Origin: Ashinkailepas kermadecensis
Taxonomy: Eukaryota; Arthropoda; Thecostraca; Neolepadidae
DNA: 64,000 bases
Reading direction: 5' to 3'
Assembly: GCA_034440615.1 (NCBI GenBank)
Contig: JAOTOM010005156.1
Span: forward strand, 43,501-107,500
The position numbers were made by a program, and so were the translations under genes. A model generated the notes under the pieces. It worked only from the letters and a program-made list of their open reading frames with translations, did not search any database and was not told the DNA's origin. The first letter of the stretch is position 1. The number at the start of each line of letters is the position of its first letter. Shown in pieces: positions 46,501 to 58,485 of this stretch.

Positions 46501-47625
46501 ACAAGGGAATGATGAAACCACGCGATGGTGAATATTTCGTTTCTATAGATGGTTCAGAACAAACGGTAAAGGAGTACAAACCTCCCCGTCCCCGCCAGAA
46601 ATAGGCCACAAGGGTTGCGGACGGCAGCCAGAATCAGCGAATTCCTGGAGCGAAGAATGTCTTAGGATCCATCAGATTCCTATGGAGATATGCAGGAAGG
46701 TATGTAGAGATATCAAGATCAATTTGTATCGTGTAGGTGATCATGGACACTCATGGCTGCTAATGTTATAAATAGTGTTTCTACAGAGCTTAATGGCAAT
46801 GATTTATGATGAATGCTCTCATCATTGTGGGCGCTTAAATATACACAGTACCGTGAAAACTTGTACATTTCTTTGATAACTCATTACCTGGAGAAAGTTA
46901 CCTATCAATAATCTGCAGTTGCACAACTAGGATTTTCATACGATATTTGAAGCCAATATAGGAGGGACAAGAGTCTAATCGTATATAAGGGATTTTTCAG
47001 TCAGTAGCAACGGTAGCAGCGGTAGCAGCAGTACTCTGAGAAAGAGAAACGCATTTTGACTGATCCAGGGGAGGACTAATTAATCATCGTTGACACTCTC
47101 CTCCTTACGCAGTGGTCTCTGGTAATGGACTGCAAAAGTGCGATATGAAGCCGAATACCATCACCAGTAGTCCTGACCAGACTTTGTTGGCATGATGAAA
47201 ACCCGAGATTTCCTTGGCTTACGAGAGCAGTCAGCGACTTATCATCTGACCCCTGTGCTTGTAGGACCCTTTGGCTTCGGTATCATGGATTCCTTGTCCT
47301 AGGTTTTCCGAGATGTTTTCCTTATACTAACTTACCTCTCGACATTCGGCTCCCCTTAGAAATTCTTCCAACGTGAAGAATTTCTGACGCTATGTGGCAA
47401 ATTAACGGAGTACGTCGTAAGCTAATTAAAGATTCTTGCTCTTTTGTATTGCTTCATAAGAAAATGAACGTTTTCCGTGCGTTCATTTGCCAGAAAAGCG
47501 GCGAGGACCGGTGCAACACCAGATATTTCGTTTCCATGGAATATTTGGCAGGACACACGAGTACACCAAGATTTGTTTCTTTTCAGCAACCATGACTGAA
47601 ATTTTGGTGTTCATCTGGCACAAGT
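43566..47625. other. long AT-richer unique region, no gene recognised
   Basis: Four kilobases with only short open frames on both strands. The one clear local feature is a 29-bp duplication of GTGACCTTTGTCTGATCAGC near 46075-46144. I see no domain, tRNA or transposon core, though decayed transposon sequence is likely. Confidence 0.4.
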
Positions 47626-47718
47626 GCAGCGAGATATCAACTATGTCCTACAGCGAGATATCAACTATGTCCTACAGCGAGATATCAACTATGTCCTATA
47701 GCGAAATATCAACTATGT
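47626..47718. repeat. 24-bp tandem repeat, 4 copies
   Basis: The unit is GCGAGATATCAACTATGTCC followed by TACA. Being 24 bp it gives an in-frame S-E-I-S-T-M-S-Y repeat, without other coding support. Confidence 0.93.
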
Positions 47719-48992
47719 CCTGCACAAATGCAACTACTTATGTCCACACGAAATGCCAAAATACCCTCAGGTGGTGAAAGGTTCTCACAAACAGCAGACC
47801 GAGAAACACTCAACGGCAGTCCGAGCAGCGTTCAGCAGCAGTCCGGGGAACACTCGGCAGTATTCCGAGCAGCGCTCAACAGCTCAACGCTCAACAGGCA
47901 CCACGCCTCTTCAGTAAGCTTCGAATTGCTTTCTGAACTGTTTGCTGAATTGCGTTCTGAACAGCTTGCTGAACTGCTTGCTGAATTGCTTACTAAACTG
48001 TTGCGGGCCTGCGGACCCGCAACCAACCACCAACAATTCATGCGGCCAACTAACATGCTTCAGTTGGGGGTGTTTTTAACGTCTAGTGACAGCTATGTTT
48101 GTCACTTTCTCTGATAAGTCATCTGATAGAAGGCGACAGATCTGTCACCTTCACATTGTCTGACCCGATATCTGGGACCGGCCTATACAGAGGGATAATT
48201 ACTCGACTGCCACCGACAGACTGAGCGGACGGTTAAGCCGTTTACGATGAACTATTTTCAGCTCTCAATTGACGTTCTCCGGCCGAAATCAGATCGCTTC
48301 ACCAGACATGCGGTGCTCACCGGCGTCTCTAATTCGTATGAATTATCCTCAATACAAGGTGAGAGGCACTCATTTTTCTGGAAAGGTTTCTGACAATTAC
48401 CTCCTCCTCTGACAGTCCACATACATGGTCGAAAAATGTTTCAGAGAAATGCAGCTTCCTGTGGAAATTGTGCCACGGAGTTAAACATGCATTCTCGAAG
48501 GATGGCTTGTGGATGATTGCGACAATCGCATTTTCCCGAAACAGTCCGTCGACGGCAATAACAGTTTTTCTTCTTTTCTGGTTAGCAGGCCACAGAAGTG
48601 AGTCAGCTGTACTGCAGGATATACAAATCGCTTCCTTAAGCCGCATGCAAATCGGAGAACCCGACGAAGGCATATGCACACACACAGACAGAAACAACAC
48701 AAAAACAACGTAGAAATATGCAGAAACAACGTAACGTAAAAGTGATTGCATCAATTTGTAATTGGCACTGTTGTGTAAGTTATTGACACAGTGTTACGTT
48801 ACGCAGTGCTGCCTCACTCTCATCAGCGACCAGATAACTGCCAATTAGCTTAGGTTGGTGAAATCATCATCACAAGATGAATCATCATCAGATGATGACG
48901 CTCAGTTTGAGCGTCACCGTGTGGCAACATTACGGAATCATGAGTCTCATGAGTCATGAGTCATGAGTCTGCTGATATCATGAGTCTCTAGC
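47719..48992. other. unique region with simple CTGAA, ATCATC and CATGAGT repeats
   Basis: Degenerate GCTGAATTGCTT-type repeats lie at about 47930-48000. ATCATC/GATGAT tracts lie at 48865-48900, and CATGAGTCATGAGTC repeats at 48942-48990. A 97-bp stretch at 48262-48358 is bounded by AG and GTGAGA and is open in one frame. I could not assign it to a gene. Confidence 0.45.
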
Positions 48993-49307
48993 ATGGCTGA
49001 TGCATTCTATCCTGTTGAGAATGCTTTTGCTTCACAAGGAGCATTCACATGCGATGGGTGCGACACGACGTACGGAGATGATGCCTGTGCGTACGGAGAT
49101 GATGCCTGTGCGTACGGATATGGTGCATGTGCGTACGGATGTAGTGCCTGCACATACGGAAATGGTGCCTGTGTGCACGGAAATGGCGATGTTGCCTGTG
49201 CATACGGAGATGGTGCCTGTGAATACAGAGATGGTACCTGTACATACGGAGATGGTACCGGTGCATACGGAGATGGTGCTTGTGCGTACGGAGATGTTCC
49301 GTTGTGA
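48993..49307 (+). CDS. small open frame with a Tyr-Gly-Asp-x-Ala-Cys-Ala heptad repeat, doubtful gene
   Basis: The 104-codon frame starts MADAFYPVENAFASQG, then carries about ten units of seven residues (21 bp each), consensus Y-G-D-G-A-C-A, and ends at a TGA. Each unit normally has one Cys and one Tyr. The only length change is a six-base insertion, which keeps the frame. There is no signal peptide, membrane segment or family that I recognise. Against a gene: a 21-bp minisatellite automatically keeps frame, and the region is full of minisatellites. It could be a small structural protein or an expressed repeat, but I lean towards non-coding. Confidence 0.3.
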   Translation: MADAFYPVENAFASQGAFTCDGCDTTYGDDACAYGDDACAYGYGACAYGCSACTYGNGACVHGNGDVACAYGDGACEYRDGTCTYGDGTGAYGDGACAYGDVPL

Positions 49308-49877
<570 letters not shown>

Positions 49878-52131
49878 ATGGTGCAGGAGAGAGTGAGTGA
49901 TGTGACTGGAGGTCACGTAGGCGGCTGCAGTTTCGCAGTGAGCTCCCATTACGCAGTCGGCTGCCATTACCCGGTCAGTCCCGGACACTGATAACACGCT
50001 GTCCAGGCTGCCGGGAGCCGCGTCAATGTTGTCTGTCGGCGGCCGGCGCCAGCTCGCGTCCCAGTGGGGTGCCGACGCCGCCGGCCGGTCTGCGTCGCTG
50101 TCGACAGCTCTGGCCAACTGTGGCCTCAGCAGCGTGCCCACCAGAAGCCATCCCGGTCGGCCGTCGCGCACTCCGCCGGCCGCCTCTATTTTACGATTAT
50201 GCTCGTGTACAGAGGCTGCGATTACTAGCCAATTATCCATTCTCGTGTCGTGCAGACCAGACTGCATCTGTGTTTACATTTGATTTAGAATGCTCTGCAG
50301 GCTCCTTAGAAGCCGTTTGGGGTTAAAATGGTGGCGTCGGCTGGCCAGTGTGCAGGGACGAGTCAACGTAATGAGCGCTTACTATGATTGAATTTCTGCA
50401 ACAGCTCTCGGATATGAACAGTCAATTGTCCTGGGAAGGGCTTGCCGAGGCTTCAGATACACGGATAAGATTGCAGATATTGGCGCTCAGTCTGAGCCAC
50501 ATATAACAATAACTCGTGGGAACAGTGCTCATGAGATATGAAACTGCTTCGGCAGAATCAGCCGGTTTCTCAGCGATCTGCTCTACGACGGGAGGTGATG
50601 TGGTCGGCTGCTTGTGTCTGCGTTAGACAGGACAATACGAACACGGGAAGAGCAGAGGCTAGGAATTCGAGCAGCTGAGCTGAACATTTTGACCGTAGAA
50701 ATAAAAAAAAAACAGAAAGAATGTTGGGGCTCCGGAACGGTAATTGCCGAAATTTGAGTTCCTTACGTTGCGTAGGGAGCGGGGGACGTGGTGGGGACAG
50801 AAGAGTCACATTTTTACCTCTCTAGCTTGAAAATCGTTCCTGTGCCCCTGACTTTGGACTGCACCTGGAAACTGGAGGTGGCGCCTCCATCGCCTCCATC
50901 GCGTCTTCGGTGGTATCCAAGGGCTCCGCCATGGCGGTGGATGGGTAAGTCACAAACATTTTCGACACTGGACAATAGATGTTGCATGGGAATAAGCAAC
51001 CCCAGAAGCCCAGCATGAACCCCTCCCCGCTTCCAAAAATAAACTTTTTATTCGTGGCTAGCGTCCTCACCCTACCTTAACGGGGCGGGGTGTTTTCTCC
51101 CCGACGAGGCCGGGCTTAGTATTTCATCTTAATATTAGAGGCCGTGTCCCGTTCACCTAGTGGCACCAGTCCTATCTCCATATTATAGACCGTGTCCCGT
51201 CCACCTAGTGGCACCAGTCCCATCTCCAAAATGGAGACTATGCCGCGATCGCAATAGCAAGCCATGTCCTCGTCCCATAATGGAATCAATATTCCATCGA
51301 TCTTACAGAGACAATGCTTCAGCTCTCCTCGCGTCCCATCCATCGCAGGTCATGCCCATGCTCCACTTCGTGAGGCCATCCCGAACAACAACTTACTGTG
51401 CAATAGATGTTGATAGCTTCAGCATATGTTTAACAAATTATTTCAAGGCGTTCGCTTCATCCTCCTCGATATCATAAACGCTAACTGAAGTGCTAGAATC
51501 GCACCTTGTTCTTGGAATCATGCACGTATTATCACCATAGGAAATTTTACAAGCTTCATCATCAAGGCGAAAACTCAATGTTAATATTACTTGATGAATG
51601 GAATTGCTCCGACTTGGTGCCTCACAACATGTTTGTCGACTAACTTACCTTTCACGGAATTGACGTTTATTGGTTGTCCAGTTATTTGACCGATCATACA
51701 CAATAGGTTCAAGTAAAACAATTATATGGCGCATTCATTCGTTCATGCTTGAAATAATTCGGGGATTTACCAGGGGAGGAGGTCCCTAAGTTGTCTGATG
51801 TACACGATTTTCGCCGGTAGCATCATATTGTTTGTACATGACGATGTAATGCCCATACAATTCGTTGGCTACACGTAGTATCCAAAAAGTATGGTGTCAA
51901 TACTGGTTCAAGCATTTGCAATTTCAATTGCTTACTATTGCATTTTTGTTTACGGTTCTTCTGGAATTACTCAAGGTCATCGGATTCCAAAGGTTCTCAA
52001 TGTCTACGTGCGAGTAGTTAGCTGAAAAGGAAATTAAACCACATTTCCGAAACGGTCCCAAATCTGAAGTGGTCAAACGGCGAGGAACTTGTACAACATC
52101 ACATTATTTGAGCCGTGCAGTGACCTGTCCC
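49878..52131. other. unique region with one possible exon and a ~48-bp duplication
   Basis: 50826-50944 is a 119-bp stretch between a good acceptor (TTTTTACCTCTCTAG) and a strong donor (GATGG|GTAAGT). It is open throughout in one frame and starts L-E-N-R-S-C-A-P-D-F-G-L. I cannot place it in a family. A two-copy repeat sharing CACCTAGTGGCACCAGTCC lies at 51140-51232. The rest is featureless. Confidence 0.4.
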
Positions 52132-54568
52132 CTTATCACATACCAGGCACCTTATCTTAACCACGGCTCCTTATCACATACCAGACACGACCGGTGAGGT
52201 CGGCGTCACACACGGCCCACTGTCACATACCAGACACGATCGGTGAGGTCAGTGTCACACACGGCCCATTATCACATACCAGACACGATCGGTGAGGTCA
52301 GTGTCACACACGGCCCATTATCACATACCAGACACGATCGGTGAGGTCAGTGTCACACACGGCTCATTATCACATATCAGACACGATCGGTGAGGTCAGT
52401 GTCACACACGGCCCATTATCACATACCAGACACGATCGGTGAGGTCAGTGTCACACACGGCCCATTATCACATACCAGACACGACCGGTGAGGTCAGCGT
52501 CGCACACGGCCCACTGTCACATACCAGACACGATCGGTGAGGTCAGTGTCACACACGGCCCATTATCACATACCAGACACGATCGGTGAGGTCAGTGTCA
52601 CACACGGCTCATTATCACATATCAGACACGATCGGTGAAGTCAGCGTCACACGCGGCCCATTATCACATACCAGACACGATCGGTGAGGTCAGTGTCACA
52701 CACGGCCCATTATCACATACCAGACACGATCGGTGAGGTCAGTGTCACACACGGCTCATTATCACATACCAGACACGATCGGCGAGGTCAGTGTCACACA
52801 CGGCTCATTATCACATACCAGACACGATCGGTGATGTCAGCGTCACACACGGCCCACTGTCACATACCAGACACGATCGGTGAGGTCAGCGTCACACACG
52901 GCCCATTATCACATACCAGACACGATCGGTGAGGTCAGTGTCACACACGGCTCATTATCACATACCAGACACGATCGGTGAGGTCAGTGTCACACACGGC
53001 CCATTATCACATACCAGACACGATCGGTGAGGTCAGTGTCACACACGGCCCATTATCACATACCAGACACGATCGGTGAGGTCAGTGTCACACACGGCCC
53101 ATTATCACATACCAGACACGATCGGTGAGGTCAGTGTCCACACGGCCCATTATCACATACCAGACACGATCGGTGAGGTCAGTGTCACCACGGCTATTAT
53201 CATACCAGACACGATCGGTGAGGTCAGTGTCACACACGGCTCATTATCACATACCAGACACGATCGGTGAGGTCAGTGTCACACACGGCTCATTATCACA
53301 TACCAGACACGATCGGTGAGGTCAGTGTCACACACGGCCCATTATCACATACCAGACACGATCGGTGAGGTCAGTGTCAAACACGGCCCATTATCACATA
53401 CCAGACACGATCGGTGAGGTCAGTGTCACACACGGCCCATTATCACATACCAGACACGATCGGTGAGGTCAGTGTCACACACGGCCCATTATCACATACC
53501 AGACACGATCGGTGAGGTCAGTGTCACACACGGCCCATTATCACATACCAGACACGATCGGTGAGGTCAGTGTCACACACGGCCCATTATCACATACCAG
53601 ACACGATCGGTGAGGTCAGTGTCACACACGGCTCATTATCACATACCAGACACGATCGGTGAGGTCAGTGTCACACACGGCTCATTATCACATACCAGAC
53701 ACGATCGGTGAGGTCAGTGTCACACACGGCTCATTATCACATACCAGACACGATCGGTGAGGTCAGTGTCACACACGGCCCATTATCACATACCAGACAC
53801 GATCGGTGAGGTCAGTGTCAAACACGGCCCATTATCACATACCAGACACGATCGGTGAGGTCAGTGTCACACACGGCTCATTATCACATACCAGACACGA
53901 TCGGTGATGTCAGCGTCACACACGGCCCACTGTCACATACCAGACACGATCGGTGAGGTCAGCGTCACACACGGCTCATTATCACATACCAGACACGATC
54001 GGTGAGGTCAGTGTCACACACGGCTCATTATCACATACCAGACACGATCGGTGAGGTCAGTGTCACACACGGCTCATTATCACATATCAGACACGATCGG
54101 TGAGGTCAGTGTCACACACGGCCCATTATCACATACCAGACACGATCGGTGAGGTCAGTGTCACACACGGCTCATTATCACATACCAGACACGATCGGTG
54201 AGGTCAGTGTCACACACGGCTCATTATCACATATCAGACACGATCGGTGAGGTCAGTGTCACACACGGCCCATTATCACATACCAGACACGATCGGTGAG
54301 GTCAGTGTCACACACGGCCCATTATCACATACCAGACACGATCGGTGAGGTCAGTGTCACACACGGCCCATTATCACATACCAGACACGATCGGTGAGGT
54401 CAGTGTCAAACACGGCTCATTATCACATACCAGACACGATCGGTGAGGTCAGTGTCACACACGGCTCATTATCACATACCAGACACGATCGGTGAAGTCA
54501 GCGTCACACACGGCCCATTATCACATACCAGACACGATCGGTGAGGTCAGTGTCAAACACGGCCCATT
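52132..54568. repeat. 49-bp minisatellite, ~49 copies
   Basis: The unit contains CATTATCACATACCAGACAC, GATCGGTGAGGTCAGTGTCA and CACACGGCC. Common variants are GGCTCATT versus GGCCCATT, ATATCAG versus ATACCAG, and CAGCGTC versus CAGTGTC. Two slightly deleted units lie at 53130-53200. The first copies at the left edge are the most diverged. The short open frames are artefacts. Confidence 0.97.
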
Positions 54569-55191
54569 ATGAGGGTGCCCATCAGCGTTACACTCGCAGC
54601 ACAAGACGCACAGCACAACTAACTTCGGCACGCATCGGTGCCGAGGCCGCTCGGTGGCGTTGTGCTATCGAGGACATTCTCTGGTGAACAATCTGGATAG
54701 TGACTTGTGCGCAGTGCATTTTAAGTCGTGACTGAATAAAACACTTTCGAATACATAGTCACTACCACCCTGAAATAGAGTGAAATGTCAGGCCACATCT
54801 AGTTCTATCTTTATGGCGGTTGTATTTTAGCATGACTCTTTATTTGTATCTTTGTTAATATGTGCATTTATTCGCATATTTGCTTTATCGTGCTCATGCA
54901 TGTATGTCAAAGCTTTTAGTCGATGTAAAATGTTGTATTTTTACGGCACATGCAACTCGCCGAAAAGAAAAAAAAACATGCATGTGGATTGAGGCTAAAT
55001 GCCATCTGAATCTGACTGACTATCCTCTCTGAATCTGATTTTCCTTTCTCACGACAGCCGTGTTACAACTCCCTGTCGAATCTGTCTCCCGCTGCTTCGT
55101 TGGCACCAGTGCCGCTATTCCATCACTAGGCCCAATATTCCTTCTTTACTTCTCTATTACTCTGTCCTCTTTCTTTTTCATACACATAGAC
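54569..55191. other. unique stretch, possibly a solo LTR fragment
   Basis: Around 54660-54775 the order GTGACT..., AATAAAACAC, ...AGTCAC resembles the R-U5 part of an LTR. I could not find a primer-binding site, a second LTR or clear TG/CA ends. The rest is AT-rich and unremarkable. Confidence 0.3.
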
Positions 55192-55941
55192 AGGACCAGT
55201 GTCTCAGCCACTTGACATGCGCCGTATCCCTGGCAGCCTCTCTGGCAGTGTCGTAGTTTGTGTCAGCCACTTGACATGCGCCGTATCCCTGGCAGCCTCT
55301 CTGGCAGTGTCGTAGTTTGTGTCACACAGACAGGACCAGTGTCTCAGCCACTTGACATGCGCCGTGTCCCTGGCAGTCTCCCTGGCAGTGTCGTAGTTTG
55401 TGTCAGCCACTTGACATGCGCCGTATCCCTGGCAGCCTCCCTGGCAGTGTCGTAGTTTGTGTCACATAGACAGGACCAGTGTCTCAGCCACTTGACATGC
55501 GCCGTATCCCTGGCAGTCTCCCTGGCAGTGTCGTAGTTTGTGTCACATAGACAGGACCAGTGTCTCAGCCACTTGACATGCGCCGTATCCCTGGCAGTCT
55601 CCCTGGCAGTGTCGTAGTTTGTGTCAGCCACTTGACATGCGCCGTATCCCTGGCAGCCTCTCTGGCAGTGTCGTAGTTTGTGTCAGCCACTTGACATGCG
55701 CCGTATCCCTGGCAGCCTCCCTGGCAGTGTCGTAGTTTGTGTCACATAGACAGGACCAGTGTCTCAGCCACTTGACATGCGCCGTATCCCTGGCAGTCTC
55801 CCTGGCAGTGTCGTAGTTTGTGTCAGCCACTTGACATGCGCCGTATCCCTGGCAGCCTCCCTGGCAGTGTCGTAGTTTGTGTCAGCCACTTGACATGCGC
55901 CGTATCCCTGGCAGCCTCCCTGGCAGTGTCGTAGTTTGTGT
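55192..55941. repeat. 59/81-bp compound minisatellite, ~11 copies
   Basis: The basic 59-bp unit contains CAGCCACTTGACATGCGCCG, TATCCCTGGCAGYCTCYCTG and GCAGTGTCGTAGTTTGTGT. About half the units are preceded by a 22-bp module, CACATAGACAGGACCAGTGT plus CT, giving an 81-bp form. Units with and without the module are interspersed, and the module correlates with CAGTCTCC versus CAGCCTC in the unit it precedes. Confidence 0.95.
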
Positions 55942-56454
55942 CAGATCGCCGTCCGCTCTGCCAGGAGGCGACTGCTCGCTTCGCATCCTGTGGGGGAGCG
56001 GTGGCGCCTCTCGGCTCAGGTCAGAGGTCAGAGCGGGGAGCGCCCCTCCAGCCGGTCTATTTCGGTGTCGGGGGACTGGGCACGTGACAGAGACTGGCGG
56101 GGATAGTCCCCGCGGACCGGCGGCGACAATGGACGCAAATGAACAGCTCGCACGTGCCACCAGCCGGCCGGAAAATGGCGCGTCGTGTCGCGCCACCGGT
56201 GTCACATTCATATTTATGAACGCCGCCACTGGTTACTGCATCTCAACCTACCCTGTTCATGGCGCCATACTCCCTAGCAGTGATTATTGAAATGCCCCGT
56301 TAATGAACATTTTCAATCCGTATCTAATAGCATCTGGTTGCATCCACTTCATCTGGACGGTGACCGGTGAACGAATCTGAACTTCATCTGGACGGTGACG
56401 CGGCTGTCGCGGCCGGTGGTGAGGCGCTGACGCTGCCCAGAGCACGGCAAGCCA
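55942..56454. other. unique spacer
   Basis: GC-rich, no recognised feature beyond a duplicated GAA(T/C)TTCATCTGGACGGTGAC near 56345-56400. Confidence 0.35.
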
Positions 56455-56610
56455 TCGGGATCCGTGCCAGTCGATCCCGAAGTCAGCAGATCCCGATCCG
56501 TGCCTGCCGTTCCCAAAGTCAGCAGGTCCCGATCCGTCCCCACCCCTCCCAAAGTCAGCAGGTCCCGATCCGTGTCCAGTGTCCACCCCTCCCAAAGTCA
56601 GCAGGTCCCG
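56455..56610. repeat. ~38-bp minisatellite, ~4 copies
   Basis: Copies share CCCAAAGTCAGCAGGTCCCG followed by ATCCGTG, with an expanding CCACCCCT spacer in later copies. Confidence 0.9.
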
Positions 56611-56735
56611 ATCATAGAAATCAACTGATGCAAATTTTCCGCTCGCCCTGCTTGAGTTGTGTGTTTTATTACTGGGGTCGTCAATGCCGCAGAAGACAAT
56701 TGTGCCGGCTTTGAGTTGACTAGATGGCTCAAATC

Positions 56736-56788
56736 GCCGGGGAATCGAAGATGGGGAATCGAAGATGGGGAATCGAAGATGGGGAACA
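56736..56788. repeat. 16-bp tandem repeat, ~3.3 copies
   Basis: The unit is GGGGAATCGAAGAT with small length variation. Confidence 0.88.
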
Positions 56789-57789
56789 GAAGCTGAGTCT
56801 CTTTTGTGTTGTTCGATGACGTAGGAGAATATTGTATCCTGAGCTAAATCAAAACCCAGACTAGCTACGATTGGCTATGCTTTTCACAACCACCGGCAGT
56901 TACCTACATGCTGAGGTGGCTAGTGAGCATGTGACATTAGAATACAACCCATCTGCAGAGTTACTTAAGTACTAAGGTAGCCAGTGAGCATGCGACATTA
57001 GAATACGGCATGGATACCTGCATCTTAGTTTGAGCGAGCAATGTGGTTATGTGAATATTTACTTTGCTTTGTTCGCTTTTCACTAAATGCGGTGTGCCTA
57101 CATGCAGCAAATCATCACAGCAACACACGTCATCAAGGTATGGTGTGACTGAAAAGGCGTCCCCAACATAAAGGTAATAGCAACAACTTTGAAGCAACCC
57201 TTCAAAGTTCAAGACCTAATAAAAGATAGCTGAAGCAGACATTTACAGTCACTGTCGAATGAGATTAAGCAAACATTGATAGGCGCAACCACCTTATTGA
57301 AACAAAATCCAGCATCTACGTGAGGAGTGTATACACACTGCCGGGGGTGAAGCCTTAAACAAATTGTTGAGATGGCCTAGCGCTCCAAAGTTGATCAATT
57401 CAAAATACATTGGAATGGCTGACCGATAGAGTCCATGCTAAAATGTCTAGTTAGGGGAGAGGATAAGCCAATGGTAGTAGGAGCCTGGGCCACTCAGGAG
57501 AGAAAGGAAACTCCACCTAGGCACACAGCTAATGTGACGATATCAATGGATGAATACAATGATGGATAATCTCGGGTGTTATGATCAATGGTGTATATGG
57601 ACTCGAATGCACACAGCATTCTCCTTTGGATCTTTTTCAGGGAACCAAAGTTATCCTAGCTTTTGAATTGAAATTCCCCAATACGCATAACACAATGTCG
57701 CATATAATCCTGACTTTTGTGTAAATGTATCTAAGAACCTGGCCACTCCAACTTACAGTCACACAACAAAACGATGGAAAAGCGCTGCC
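56789..57789. other. AT-richer unique stretch
   Basis: A partly duplicated GAGCATGTGACATTAGAATAC occurs near 56923 and 56987. No gene recognised. Confidence 0.4.
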
Positions 57790-57872
57790 AACATTAACTG
57801 CCCCGGGCAGACTGCCAACATTAACTGACCCGGGCACATTAACTGCCCCGGGCACATTAACTGCCTCGGGCA
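57790..57872. repeat. 18-bp tandem repeat, ~4-5 copies
   Basis: The unit is CCCGGGCACATTAACTGC, with an early CAGACTGCCAACATT variant. Confidence 0.92.
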
Positions 57873-57887
57873 CATTTCAAGGCGTAT

Positions 57888-58020
57888 TTAAGCGCTCCCG
57901 ATTATATTTTACGGCACTATAAAGCGCTCCTGAGGACGCTTCACGCCGTTCTTAAGCGCTCCCGAGGACTCGCTACGTGAGTCCTTAAGGACTCGCTACG
58001 TGAGTCCCCGAGGACTCGCC
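57888..58020. repeat. AAGCGCTCC repeats with GGACTC...GAGTCC palindromes
   Basis: Three AAGCGCTCC motifs are followed by two copies of GGACTCGCTACGTGAGTCC, each able to form a 6-bp hairpin around GCTACGT, and a third half copy. No terminator or RNA gene is implied. Confidence 0.85.
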
Positions 58021-58302
58021 CATCGCCACGTGATTTCATGACACTAAGTCTGTTAAAATATTTCGGCGTATTTTCCTCCACCACCTTAGATCACTGACTG
58101 GATGCATTAGGTCAGACACAAAGTACGATATGGTCGTCTGATGTTGAACTTCCATTAATCTTGCCAGCACCAACCAGAGCATAAAGCGTGCACGATACAT
58201 ATTCATCTATAGCATTACCAATGAATACGAAATCGGCCCCGTCTTCGAGCATATCATTGATAATGAAAGCCTAGCCCCCCATTTAAGCTCACCGTGTGAC
58301 TT

Positions 58303-58485
58303 GTGGAGACGGACTGGCCGCTGCAGAAGCAGTTGTTTGTGCTCTGTGTGCTTGTTTGTAGCTTTCGTCGTGAGGAGTTCGGCCACGTTCACGCTATCGA
58401 ACAAAACACAGTCATAGCTCAAGCACTGTCACGTGCCGACATGCCGACATTGCACAATATCAATAGGAGCAGGATAATAACGTAG
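58303..58485 (+). pseudogene. possible decayed RNase H end of an LTR retrotransposon
   Basis: A 60-codon frame contains N-T-V-I-A-Q-A-L-S-R-A-D-M-P. This resembles the conserved N-x-V-A-D-A-L-S-R segment that closes the RNase H domain in Gypsy-type retrotransposons, with the Asp changed to Gln. Nothing upstream is clearly reverse transcriptase, so this is a short remnant at best. Confidence 0.3.

Noticed and set aside
50822..51070. Minus-strand frame with a Kozak-like start (GCCATGG) and M-A-E-P-L-D-T-T-E-D
   Set aside because: The overlapping plus-strand stretch has better splice borders. The minus frame is short with no family match, so neither is called as a gene.
54660..54775. LTR retrotransposon long terminal repeat
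   Set aside because: An AATAAA and short inverted GTGACT/AGTCAC alone are not enough. No second LTR, primer-binding site or coding region is attached.
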